From assembly GCF_042687825.1 (NCBI RefSeq), contig NZ_JBHUQE010000031.1:1-25472 (forward strand): a DNA stretch of 25,472 bases, given 5' to 3'. Numbering within the stretch: position 1 is the first letter of the stretch; each line of letters begins with the position of its first letter. Shown piece after piece: positions 8,651 to 14,915 of this stretch. Below the pieces are notes generated by a model. It was not told the DNA's origin, did no database searches, and worked only from the letters and a program-made list of their open reading frames with translations. Both the position numbers and the translations under genes were made by a program. This DNA comes from Sedimentitalea sp042687825 (GTDB lineage Bacteria; Pseudomonadota; Alphaproteobacteria; Rhodobacterales; Rhodobacteraceae).

Positions 8651-9129
8651 TCTGCGACCCGTTTGACGACTTTGCCGCCGCCTGCCCACCAATGCAGGCC
8701 CTGATCGGGTTGGATCTGGGCGAAAAGACCATCGGCGTGGCGGTGTCGGACCGGCTGGGCGCGACGGCGACCCCGGTGGAAACCATCCGGCGCCGGAAAT
8801 TCGGCCTGGATGCGGAGCGGCTGCTGGACATCGCGACCGACCGCCAAGCCGGGGCGATCCTGTTGGGTCTGCCGCGCAACATGGATGGCAGCGAGGGTCC
8901 CAGGTGCCAGTCCACCCGCGCCTTTGCCCGCAACCTATGCCGCCTGACCGACCTGCCGATCGGGTTCTGGGACGAGCGCCTGAGCACCGTGGCCGCCGAA
9001 AAGGCGCTGCTCGAGGCGGATACCTCGCGAAAACGTCGTGCCGAGGTGATCGATCATGTTGCGGCCAGCTATATCCTGCAAGGAGCGCTGGACCGGATGC
9101 GCCATATCAGGAACGAGGCCGCAAAATGA
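8647..9129 (+). CDS. ruvX: Putative pre-16S rRNA nuclease / RuvX (YqgF family)
   Basis: The 160-residue protein has the YqgF RNase H-like fold. Visible motifs are LIGLDLGEKTIGVAVSD (catalytic D22), LLGLPRNMDGSEG, FWDERLSTVAAEKAL and RAEVIDHVAASYIL, the last carrying the C-terminal catalytic aspartate. The family is annotated as a Holliday-junction resolvase, and in E. coli YqgF is linked to 16S rRNA 5'-end maturation. The start overlaps the ccmI stop and the stop overlaps the next start, both as ATGA. About 15 N-terminal residues precede the conserved MQALIGLDLG, so an internal start at M16 is possible, but the tight overlap favours 8647. Confidence 0.9.
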   Translation: MICDPFDDFAAACPPMQALIGLDLGEKTIGVAVSDRLGATATPVETIRRRKFGLDAERLLDIATDRQAGAILLGLPRNMDGSEGPRCQSTRAFARNLCRLTDLPIGFWDERLSTVAAEKALLEADTSRKRRAEVIDHVAASYILQGALDRMRHIRNEAAK

Positions 9130-9356
9130 GCGACAAGGTCTGGAAACGTGACGAAATAGAATCGCCCTGCGTGCAGATCTGCGTGATCCACCCCGAGGAA
9201 CGGATCTGCACCGGCTGTTACCGCACGATGGATGAAATCGCCGGCTGGTCGAAGATGAGCGCGCAGGATCGCGCGGCGATCATGGCCGACCTGCCCGACC
9301 GGGCGCCGCGCCTGGCCAAGCGGCGCGGCGGACGGGCTGCGCGTTTGAAGCGCTGA
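9126..9356 (+). CDS. DUF1289 cysteine-rich protein
   Basis: This 76-residue protein belongs to the DUF1289 family: the N-terminal ESPCVQICVIHPEERICTGC contains four cysteines (C15, C19, C28, C31) spaced as a probable metal-binding site, followed by YRTMDEIAGWSKM and a basic arginine-rich tail. The function of the family is unknown; iron-sulfur or zinc binding is inferred from the cysteines only. Its start overlaps the ruvX stop (ATGA), so it is translated from the ccmI-ruvX operon. Confidence 0.9.
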   Translation: MSDKVWKRDEIESPCVQICVIHPEERICTGCYRTMDEIAGWSKMSAQDRAAIMADLPDRAPRLAKRRGGRAARLKR

Positions 9357-9372
9357 GGCCACCAACGCCAGA

Positions 9373-9715
9373 TCAGCGACCCGTCAGCCAGGCTGACACG
9401 CGGCCCGGAATCTCGCGGCGAAAACAGGCAATCATACGGCCACCCGGATCCGTGCGGGCACCTTCCTGCCAGGGCGCGATGCCGCGCAGCGTCAGCCCGT
9501 GTAAAAGCACGGCCTGCCCCGGTCGCAGCAGCAAAAGCACCCGGCGGCCGGTCCGGAACACCTGGCGGCGCGGCCTCGGGTTCGGCCCGGATCTGCGGCA
9601 GCCCCAGAATAAAGCCATGCGCTTCGCACAGCTGGCGCCGGCGCTGCGGGGCCATGATCAAAGACAGCCCAGCCAGTGTTGCCCCCCCATCGACGCCTTC
9701 ACATGCGGACGCGCT
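9373..9715 (-). pseudogene. Decayed reading frame, possibly an oxygenase remnant
   Basis: The interval between the DUF1289 gene and dusA has no convincing intact gene. On the minus strand the last third reads RPGQAVLLHGLTLRGIAPW and continues to GGRMIACFRREIPG, which resembles the C-terminus of phytanoyl-CoA dioxygenase-like proteins. A second frame further upstream on that strand gives protein-like text (GLSLIMAPQRRRQLCEAHGF). Together they suggest one gene broken by a frameshift near 9530-9600, with its 5' part lost. A G7 run at about 9684-9690 is another candidate slip site. The family assignment is weak; it could also be non-coding. Confidence 0.3.
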
Positions 9716-9725
9716 GCGCCCCTGC

Positions 9726-10727
9726 TCAGACCGCCTTGGCGCGTGGTTCGTCCGGCGACACCAGGTTGAGCGCATCCAGCACCAGCGCGGGGCCGGCATC
9801 CGCACGACACGCTCCCTCGGACAAATGCCGCCGCCAAGCCCGTGCGCCCGGTCGTCCGGCAAACAGCCCCAGCATGTGCCGCGTGATCTGATGCAGCTTG
9901 CCACCGGCCTGGATATGCGCCTCGATATAAGGGATCATAAGGCGCACCGCCTCGGCCGGATCGGTCTCCTGACCCAGCCCGAAAATGACCGGATCGGCAG
10001 CAGCCAGAACCGCAGCCGGATCGTGATAGGCAGCCCGGCCGATCATCACGCCATCCAGCCCGGCCTGCAAAAAGGCCTGCGCCTCGGACAGGCTGGCAAT
10101 GCCGCCATTGATGGAAATGTGCAGGTCAGGGAAACGCTGTTTCATCCGCAGCACCAGATCGTAGTCCAGCGGCGGAATATCGCGGTTTTCCTTCGGGCTG
10201 AGACCCTGCAGCCAGGCCTTGCGCGCGTGAATGATCACCCGCTGGCACCCGGCGGCGGTCATGCGCGACAGAAAGTCCGGCAGCGCCTGCTCGGGGTCCT
10301 GATCATCGACGCCAATCCGGCATTTCACCGTCACCTCGACATCCACCGCCTCGGACATCGCCGCGACACAATCGGCCACCAGACCCGGTTGCAGCATCAG
10401 AACCGCGCCAAAAGCGCCGGATTGCACCCGATCCGACGGACAGCCTACATTGAGGTTGATCTCGTCATAGCCTGCCGCCCGCCCCAACCGCGCCGCCTCG
10501 GCCAGTTCCACCGGGTCCGATCCCCCCAGCTGCAGCGCCACCGGATGTTCCTCAGCCGAAAAGTCCAGCAAATGCAGAGCGCGCCCCCGCACCAATGCCG
10601 GCGCCGTCACCATCTCGGTATACAACAACGCCTGCCGACTGAGCAGACGATGCAAATACCGGCAATGCCGGTCGGTCCAATCCATCATAGGGGCAACGGA
10701 CAATCTAGCATTTTGATTTATTTGCAT
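9726..10727 (-). CDS. dusA: tRNA-dihydrouridine synthase A
   Basis: The 333-residue protein is a flavin-dependent tRNA-dihydrouridine synthase of the DusA type, which reduces uridines in the D-loop of tRNA. It has the N-terminal LSVAPMMDWTDRHCRY, the catalytic NLNVGCPSDRVQSGAFG (C96) and the FMN-binding region INGGIASLSEAQ followed by GLDGVMIGRAAYHDP. The start at 10727 lies in an A/T-rich leader without a strong ribosome-binding site. dusA is a known chromosomal target for integrative elements, and here a recombinase fragment begins 114 bp beyond its start. The gene itself appears intact. Confidence 0.95.
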   Translation of the reverse strand: MQINQNARLSVAPMMDWTDRHCRYLHRLLSRQALLYTEMVTAPALVRGRALHLLDFSAEEHPVALQLGGSDPVELAEAARLGRAAGYDEINLNVGCPSDRVQSGAFGAVLMLQPGLVADCVAAMSEAVDVEVTVKCRIGVDDQDPEQALPDFLSRMTAAGCQRVIIHARKAWLQGLSPKENRDIPPLDYDLVLRMKQRFPDLHISINGGIASLSEAQAFLQAGLDGVMIGRAAYHDPAAVLAAADPVIFGLGQETDPAEAVRLMIPYIEAHIQAGGKLHQITRHMLGLFAGRPGARAWRRHLSEGACRADAGPALVLDALNLVSPDEPRAKAV

Positions 10728-10840
10728 TTTTTGTGTATCTTCAAACTGTTGGCGGCGGATGCTGCTACGCTGGAATACGCCCCGATATCCCCGAATTTGC
10801 CCCTCTACGACGACTCATTGCACACACAGCGCACGCGAAA

Positions 10841-11335
10841 ATGGCCTCCATCACCAAGCTTCCTTCCGGTGCCTACCGGGTCCAGATCAGACGAAAGGGC
10901 CGCCACGCGAGCGACACGTTCCTCCGCCGCGACGACGCCCATCGTTGGGCCCGCCAGGCGGAGACCCGGGTCGATCAGGGGCTGGCGCCTACAAGCACGC
11001 CCGTTTCCCGCCTCCAGACCATTGGCGACCTCATCGATCTTCATATAACCGATATGTGCGAGGTAGGGAAACCGCCGCGTCGCAGCAAGGCCGCCAGGCT
11101 CACGACGCTCAGGCGCGATCAGGGCAAGGAGAAGATCGGCCACCCCGACCGGCAGAAGCTGATCGACAACGGCAAGATGCGCCGAACAGGGCGTCGGTCC
11201 GGTCACGTGCGGGATCGATATCGGCGTGATCGAGATGATCATCACCCATGTGGCGGCCGTGCACGGGCTCGACATCTCTCCGGAGCCCGCCGATCTGGCG
11301 CGCGTCGCGCTCAAACGTCTCGACGCGACCTCGAA
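10841..11335 (+). pseudogene. Tyrosine recombinase (integrase), 5' fragment
   Basis: The N-terminal part of a phage-type site-specific recombinase is readable from ATG 10841: MASITKLPSGAYRVQIRRKG, then the arm/core-binding segment through LTTLRRDQGKEKIGHPDR. After GKMR the frame must shift to continue as GVGPVTCGIDIGVIEMII and ADLARVALKRL, consistent with one lost base near 11181. The homology stops at about 11322, before the catalytic domain. The missing catalytic part is represented 5.3 kb away (16616-17616). No good ribosome-binding site precedes the ATG. Confidence 0.8.
11111..11322 (+). repeat. Integrase direct repeat, copy 1
   Basis: These 212 bases match 16616-16825 in the same orientation at roughly 93% by eye, with about 14 substitutions and a two-base deletion in copy 2. 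Both lie in recombinase sequence and bracket the ParA gene and zinc island. Confidence 0.9.
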
Positions 11336-11337
11336 TT

Positions 11338-11392
11338 GTCCATTTTGGACTTGACTGCGTCCCAAACGGACAATAGATCGTCCAGAAAGGCA
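11338..11392. promoter_or_regulatory. Three 21-bp-phased GTCC-N5-GGAC sites
   Basis: Two perfect half-site palindromes, GTCCATTTTGGAC (11338-11350) and GTCCCAAACGGAC (11359-11371), are followed by a degenerate third, GTCCAGAAAGGCA (11380-11392). Their centres (11344, 11365, 11386) are exactly 21 bp apart, two helical turns. A weaker unit, GTC-N7-GAC, lies one period upstream at 11317-11329. They precede the ParA-like start by 24-78 bp. Such arrays are typical of operators or partition (centromere-like) sites; the bound protein is not known. Confidence 0.6.
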
Positions 11393-11415
11393 TTTTCATC
11401 GAATGAGGACGACCA

Positions 11416-12438
11416 ATGACCAAAAAGTACGCGTTCTGGAACAACAAAGGCGGTACCGGAAAGACCAGTTTGGCCTTTCAGAGCATCACCCTTTACGCTG
11501 AAGAACACCCGGACGAGCGGATCTTGGCCATCGACGTATGTCCGCAGGCGAACCTCTCCGAGTTGATGTTGGGCGGTTTGAACAGCAGGGGCAGCGATAA
11601 ACTTCTGGCTCGGCAAGGCCTTGTGCCCCGCTGCAGCATCGGCGGCTATTTTCAACTTCGGCTGCCGTCGCCTTACTCTACACCCGCTTTTACACCTGCG
11701 GATTTCATCAGTCATCCACACGACTTCAACGACTGCATCCCAGACAACATCGACCTCGTTTGCGGCGACCCCTTGCTCGAACTGCAATCGAACGCGGTAA
11801 ACACGCTGGCGAATAACCAAATTCCAGGCTCTAACCCGTGGATAGAGGTGATCGACTGGCTGAACGATTTCATCGAACCCATCGAACATGAATACGACGT
11901 AGTTTTTTTCGACTGCAACCCAAGCTTTTCGCTCTACACTCAAATCGCGCTCGCTTCGGCTGAACGACTGGTACTGCCAGTGATGGCAGATGATTCCTCT
12001 CGGCGGGCGATTCAGAACGCTTTCTCTCTCGTGTATGGCCTAAAGTTGCCATCAGATATTTATCTGGCTTTTGCCTTCGCTACGAAATTAAAAAACGCAG
12101 GCCGCGAGTTACCGAAAGTCCACCTCATCATAAAAAACCGACTTACTCAGTACATGGGCGCGGCGTCTGCATATGCAGCTGTGCTGACGGCGATTGAACG
12201 GGACGTAGCCGCGCTAATCAAAAGTAATCCCGAAATCTTTTCCTTCGCAACGAAAGGGGATGGATTTACCGAGATGCGCGACTTCGGAACGACTGGCGTC
12301 GTTGCCTTCGCAAAGGGGCAGCCGATGTCGAAGGTTCGGGTGGGCAAGCAGACAGTTAACGGTCACCGCGTGCAGGTAAAGAAAGAATACCTCGACAACG
12401 CAAAGCAAGCGATGGCCGACACCGTAGCTCGTTTGTAA
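11416..12438 (+). CDS. ParA/MinD-type ATPase, orphan
   Basis: The 340-residue protein has a deviant Walker A motif, NNKGGTGKTSLAF (residues 9-21, signature lysine K11 and K16), a Walker A' region ILAIDVCPQANLSEL (D40) and a Walker B-like YDVVFFDCNPSF (160-171). In most ParA proteins the A' motif reads DxDPQANL; here the second acidic residue is C42. The C-terminal part (MSKVRVGKQTVNGHRVQVKK, about 305-324) is not family-typical to my eye. GAGGAC lies five bases before the ATG. There is no ParB gene beside it. Third positions are clearly less GC-rich than in neighbouring genes, suggesting a separate origin. Plasmid or element partitioning is most likely; another role for a ParA-like switch is possible. 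Confidence 0.8.
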   Translation: MTKKYAFWNNKGGTGKTSLAFQSITLYAEEHPDERILAIDVCPQANLSELMLGGLNSRGSDKLLARQGLVPRCSIGGYFQLRLPSPYSTPAFTPADFISHPHDFNDCIPDNIDLVCGDPLLELQSNAVNTLANNQIPGSNPWIEVIDWLNDFIEPIEHEYDVVFFDCNPSFSLYTQIALASAERLVLPVMADDSSRRAIQNAFSLVYGLKLPSDIYLAFAFATKLKNAGRELPKVHLIIKNRLTQYMGAASAYAAVLTAIERDVAALIKSNPEIFSFATKGDGFTEMRDFGTTGVVAFAKGQPMSKVRVGKQTVNGHRVQVKKEYLDNAKQAMADTVARL

Positions 12439-12450
12439 GACGTTCGCTAG

Positions 12451-12480
12451 ATCGCTTCCAAACTAATGATTGGAAGCGAT
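12451..12480 (+). terminator. Perfect 11-bp inverted repeat after ParA gene
   Basis: ATCGCTTCCAA and its exact complement TTGGAAGCGAT flank an 8-base loop, 12 bp after the ParA stop. No T-run follows, so it may be a terminator without the usual tail or a protein-binding site. Confidence 0.45.
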
Positions 12481-12716
12481 TGCTGTCCGCGCCGCTGGCG
12501 GGGATCAACCTGCAATACGGCCTGAACAACCACCGGGGCGAGCAGATCAAGACCATGGAGGTCGCGGATGGCCGCACCGAACTGCGCGCCGTGACCGGCC
12601 GGGACTATGGTCGCATCAAAGACGCGGCGGAACGCACCTGGGCGCAGGACTGGCTGGTGGGCATCCTCGGCCGCGAAGGCGCGATGATAGGCCCCGCGGC
12701 ACGGGACCATCTCTGA
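12480..12716 (+). pseudogene. Fragment of unrecognised protein
   Basis: An open frame of 78 codons reads GINLQYGLNNHRGEQIKTME, then VADGRTELRAVTGRDYGR and WAQDWLVGILGREGAMIGPA, ending at a TGA. The text looks like the C-terminal part of a real protein, but there is no good start: it begins immediately after the inverted repeat, with TTG as the only early start codon. I do not recognise the family. The orientation and neighbours suggest a leftover of plasmid or integrative-element cargo cut off at 12480. Confidence 0.4.
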
Positions 12717-12756
12717 TCGGCACTGACCTCTCTCGCCTCGGCCCCGCGCGAGGAAC

Positions 12757-13050
12757 CTACGCTGACCGGCCTCTCGGTCCTCCGGCAGTCGGGATACTCT
12801 GAGAGATGTCAGTGGACCCTCCCGCATCAAATGACAGGACTGTGTCGGCCGTGTTTCGGATCAGGGCGGTGTCATGCCTGACAAGCGTCAGGGCCACACC
12901 GCCCCTTTCCGCGACTTCTGTCAGGGCTCGGATCACACGTTCCTGCGTGATCGGGTCCAGCCGTGACGCCGGTTCATCCGCAATATTGAAACCCGGGGTC
13001 CTGAGCAAAACACGGAGCAATAACAGGCGCTGCAGTTCAGGGTCGTGAAT
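12757..13050 (-). pseudogene. ABC transporter ATPase, C-terminal fragment (Dpp/Nik type)
   Basis: On the minus strand the text ELQRLLLLRVLLRTPGF, then NIADEPASRLDPITQERVIR and GVALTLVRHDTALIRNTAD, gives the end of the signature motif, Walker B (ADEP), D-loop (SRLDP) and H-switch (RHD) of an ABC ATPase. SRLDPITQ is characteristic of oligopeptide/nickel-type ATPases. Walker A and most of the N-terminal half are missing: the sequence joins a DUF1007 fragment at about 13038-13050. The remnant fits a lost metal- or peptide-uptake operon next to the zinc genes. Confidence 0.65.
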
Positions 13051-13190
13051 TCGTCATATGTCCAGGCAATATGAAGGGACGAAAGACGTGACACGTTGAT
13101 GTCAATACCGACTTCCGCATCGACGAAGACATGCGGATGGGCGCCTGCTTGCCCGGCTAGACCGAGAAATGGCAACAGAACGAAAGAAGA
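13039..13190 (-). pseudogene. DUF1007 family protein, N-terminal fragment
   Basis: On the minus strand SSFVLLPFLGLAGQAGAHPH continues as VFVDAEVGIDINVSRLSSLH and IAWTYDEFTTL. This is the end of a signal peptide followed by the conserved AHPHVFVDAEV and WTYDEFT of DUF1007, secreted proteins often encoded beside nickel/cobalt or zinc transporters. The start codon and early signal peptide are absent, and the frame runs into an ABC ATPase fragment at about 13045. It is therefore truncated at both ends. Its presence supports an originally larger metal-uptake locus. Confidence 0.65.
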
Positions 13191-13242
13191 AGGCGCGGCA
13201 CTGATTTCAAACCTGTCCGAGAACAGCTTGGTGCCGCGCCTT
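13190..13242 (-). terminator. Terminator hairpin downstream of znuA
   Basis: A perfect 12-bp inverted repeat (AAGGCGCGGCAC, 13190-13201, and its complement at 13231-13242) begins six bases past the znuA stop. On the minus strand it is followed by a T-rich run (CTTCTTTCGTT). A small inner stem (CTGT/ACAG) lies in the loop. It is the likely terminator of znuA. Confidence 0.65.
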
Positions 13243-13247
13243 CGTGG

Positions 13248-14327
13248 TTATGAAAGGCAGTCGACAAGCGAGTTCGCAAGGTTCCGCAAGAGCTGCGGGT
13301 AAAGGCTGGCACCCGTCTCAAGGTTGGAGCCAAGCGGATCGAGCACCGACGTTTTTGCATCGGCGCCATCCATGACGGTTGCAACAAGCCCGGAATTGAA
13401 CTGCGGCTCCGACAGCACACACTGGATGTTCTCGTCTGCGATGCGGCCTTGAATTTCCGCGATGCGCGCAGGGCTGGGGTCGCCCGCGTCCGAAAGCGAG
13501 ATGGCGCCGGAGGCGGGGAACTCAAAGGCTGTCTCGAAGTAGTGGTAGGCGTCGTGGAAAACGATGAACCGACCGTCGCGCACCGGTTCCAGGATCGCGT
13601 TCACCTCGGCAGACAGGGTGGCGATCTCCTCGCGGGCGGCCGCAGCATTGGCGAAATACGTTCCGGCATTCTCCGGATCCGCGGCGGACAGTTGTCCGGC
13701 GATCTCGTTCAGCCAGGTCGCGGCGTTCTCGGGAGAGAGCCAGGCGTGGGGATCGTGTGCGCCGTGGGCATGATCATGGCCGTGATCATCCGCCTCGGCG
13801 TGATCTTCCTGATCATGGCCATCGCCTTCGGCGTGTTCCTCATGCTCGTGGGTCTCGTCATCCACATGCTTTTCGTGGTCATAATCGTCATGTCCGTCCT
13901 CGGAATGCCCTTCATGATCGCGGTCGTCTTGGTCCGCGTGGTCCGCATCGCCATGAGAATGTGCATCGAAGAGCGCGCCCTCACGGAACTCCAGAAGGAC
14001 CGTGCCCTCGGCATCGAGAAGCGTGGTGACAGCAGCAGCGTCCGCGAGAGTTTCAATGGACTCCTCCATCCAAGGCGTCAAATCTTCGCCAATCCAGAAC
14101 ACCAAATCAGCATCTTGCAGCGCTTGCGCCTCCGACGGTCGAAGGCTGTACTCGTGCGGTGAAGCACCTTGTTGGACGATCAGCGACGGTGTACCAACTC
14201 CTTCCATCACGCGCGTGACCAGGGAATGCACCGGGGCGATATCGACCGCGACACGCGGGACATCCGCCATGGCGGTCCCGGCCAAGAGCGAAGCGGTCAC
14301 GGAGAGAGGCATCAGGTATCTGGACAT
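13248..14327 (-). CDS. znuA: Zinc ABC transporter, substrate-binding protein
   Basis: The 359-residue protein is a periplasmic cluster A-I (ZnuA-type) metal-binding protein. A signal peptide (residues 1-21, ending GTAMA) is followed by IAPVHSLVTRVMEGVG, the ligand-bearing GASPHEYSLRPS (H58), a very long His/Asp/Glu-rich loop (about 122-192), DPHAWLSPENA (H194), FHDAYHYFE and LSEPQFNSG. The His-rich loop is typical of zinc-specific family members and acts as a zinc sponge or chaperone. The start MSRYLMPLSV lies 57 bp from the divergent zur start, with Zur-like boxes between. It ends just before a strong hairpin. It appears intact although fragments lie immediately downstream. Confidence 0.95.
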   Translation of the reverse strand: MSRYLMPLSVTASLLAGTAMADVPRVAVDIAPVHSLVTRVMEGVGTPSLIVQQGASPHEYSLRPSEAQALQDADLVFWIGEDLTPWMEESIETLADAAAVTTLLDAEGTVLLEFREGALFDAHSHGDADHADQDDRDHEGHSEDGHDDYDHEKHVDDETHEHEEHAEGDGHDQEDHAEADDHGHDHAHGAHDPHAWLSPENAATWLNEIAGQLSAADPENAGTYFANAAAAREEIATLSAEVNAILEPVRDGRFIVFHDAYHYFETAFEFPASGAISLSDAGDPSPARIAEIQGRIADENIQCVLSEPQFNSGLVATVMDGADAKTSVLDPLGSNLETGASLYPQLLRNLANSLVDCLS

Positions 14328-14339
14328 TGGCGTTTCCAA

Positions 14340-14357
14340 GTGATTGTATAACATTAC
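14340..14357. promoter_or_regulatory. Zur box 1 (candidate), znuA side
   Basis: GTGATTGTATAACATTAC matches 15 of 18 positions of the symmetric sequence GTAATGTTATAACATTAC, which resembles known Zur operators. It lies 13 bp upstream of the znuA start codon. The assignment rests on this resemblance and on the position between znuA and zur. Confidence 0.6.
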
Positions 14358-14371
14358 AAGCTTGGGTACAG

Positions 14372-14389
14372 GAAATGAGATAACATGAC
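14372..14389. promoter_or_regulatory. Zur box 2 (candidate), overlapping zur start
   Basis: GAAATGAGATAACATGAC matches 14 of 18 positions of the same symmetric sequence and shares ATAACAT-N-AC with box 1. Its centre is 32 bp from that of box 1. It covers the zur ATG (14385), so binding would block expression of zur-znuCB. Confidence 0.55.
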
Positions 14390-14915
14390 AAGTCGTGGAC
14401 ATCAGGAGAAGTCGAAAGCGGCCGAGGCAAGGCTTGGGCCCGTCGGATTCGACGCACATGATCACGACCAGTGTGTCGAAACAGCGATCACCGAGGCCGA
14501 GGCGCATTGTGCAACGACGGGCGCGCGCTTTACGCCGGTGCGGCGTGCGGCGCTTGAAATTCTTCTGCACGAGCATCGCGCGCTCGGCGCCTACGAATTG
14601 CTGGACCGCCTGCGCGATGCCGGGTTCGGTAGTCAGCCGCCCGTGGCATATCGTGCGCTGGATTTTCTTGTCGAGAATGGCTTCGTGCACAAGATCGAGC
14701 GGCTCAACGCTTTCATCGCCTGCGCGCATCCCGGCGCCAGCCATTCCCCGGCCTTTCTGATCTGCCGCAAGTGCGATGCGGTCGCCGAAGCGCATTCGGC
14801 CCCGGCACGCGGAACTCTCGGCGATGCCGCGCGCGCCACAGGGTTCAAGATCGAACGAACCGTGGTCGAGGCGCTCGGCGTCTGCCCGTCCTGCGCGGGG
14901 GCGTCCGAGGCATGA
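14385..14915 (+). CDS. zur: Fur-family zinc uptake regulator Zur
   Basis: The 176-residue protein is a Fur-family repressor. The winged-helix part carries FTPVRRAALEILLHEHRALG and PPVAYRALDFLVENGFVHKI (about 49-104). The structural zinc site is complete: C127 and C130 in ICRKC, C167 and C170 in VCPSC. HPGASHSPAFLIC supplies likely sensory ligands. An N-terminal extension of about 25 residues includes HDHDQC. Zur rather than Fur is assigned because the gene is fused by overlap to znuC (ATGA) and divergent from znuA. Autoregulation is suggested by a Zur-like box over its start codon. Confidence 0.92.
   Translation: MTSRGHQEKSKAAEARLGPVGFDAHDHDQCVETAITEAEAHCATTGARFTPVRRAALEILLHEHRALGAYELLDRLRDAGFGSQPPVAYRALDFLVENGFVHKIERLNAFIACAHPGASHSPAFLICRKCDAVAEAHSAPARGTLGDAARATGFKIERTVVEALGVCPSCAGASEA

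Noticed and set aside
13721..13965. Repetitive CAT/GAT-rich stretch considered as a DNA repeat array or CRISPR
   Set aside because: It is the coding sequence of the His-rich loop of ZnuA, with no regular repeat unit or spacers.
13449..14162. Hydrophobic plus-strand frame that looks like a membrane protein
   Set aside because: It is the antisense of the His/Asp-rich znuA loop: CAT/GAT codons read in reverse give Met/Ile/Val, a known artefact.
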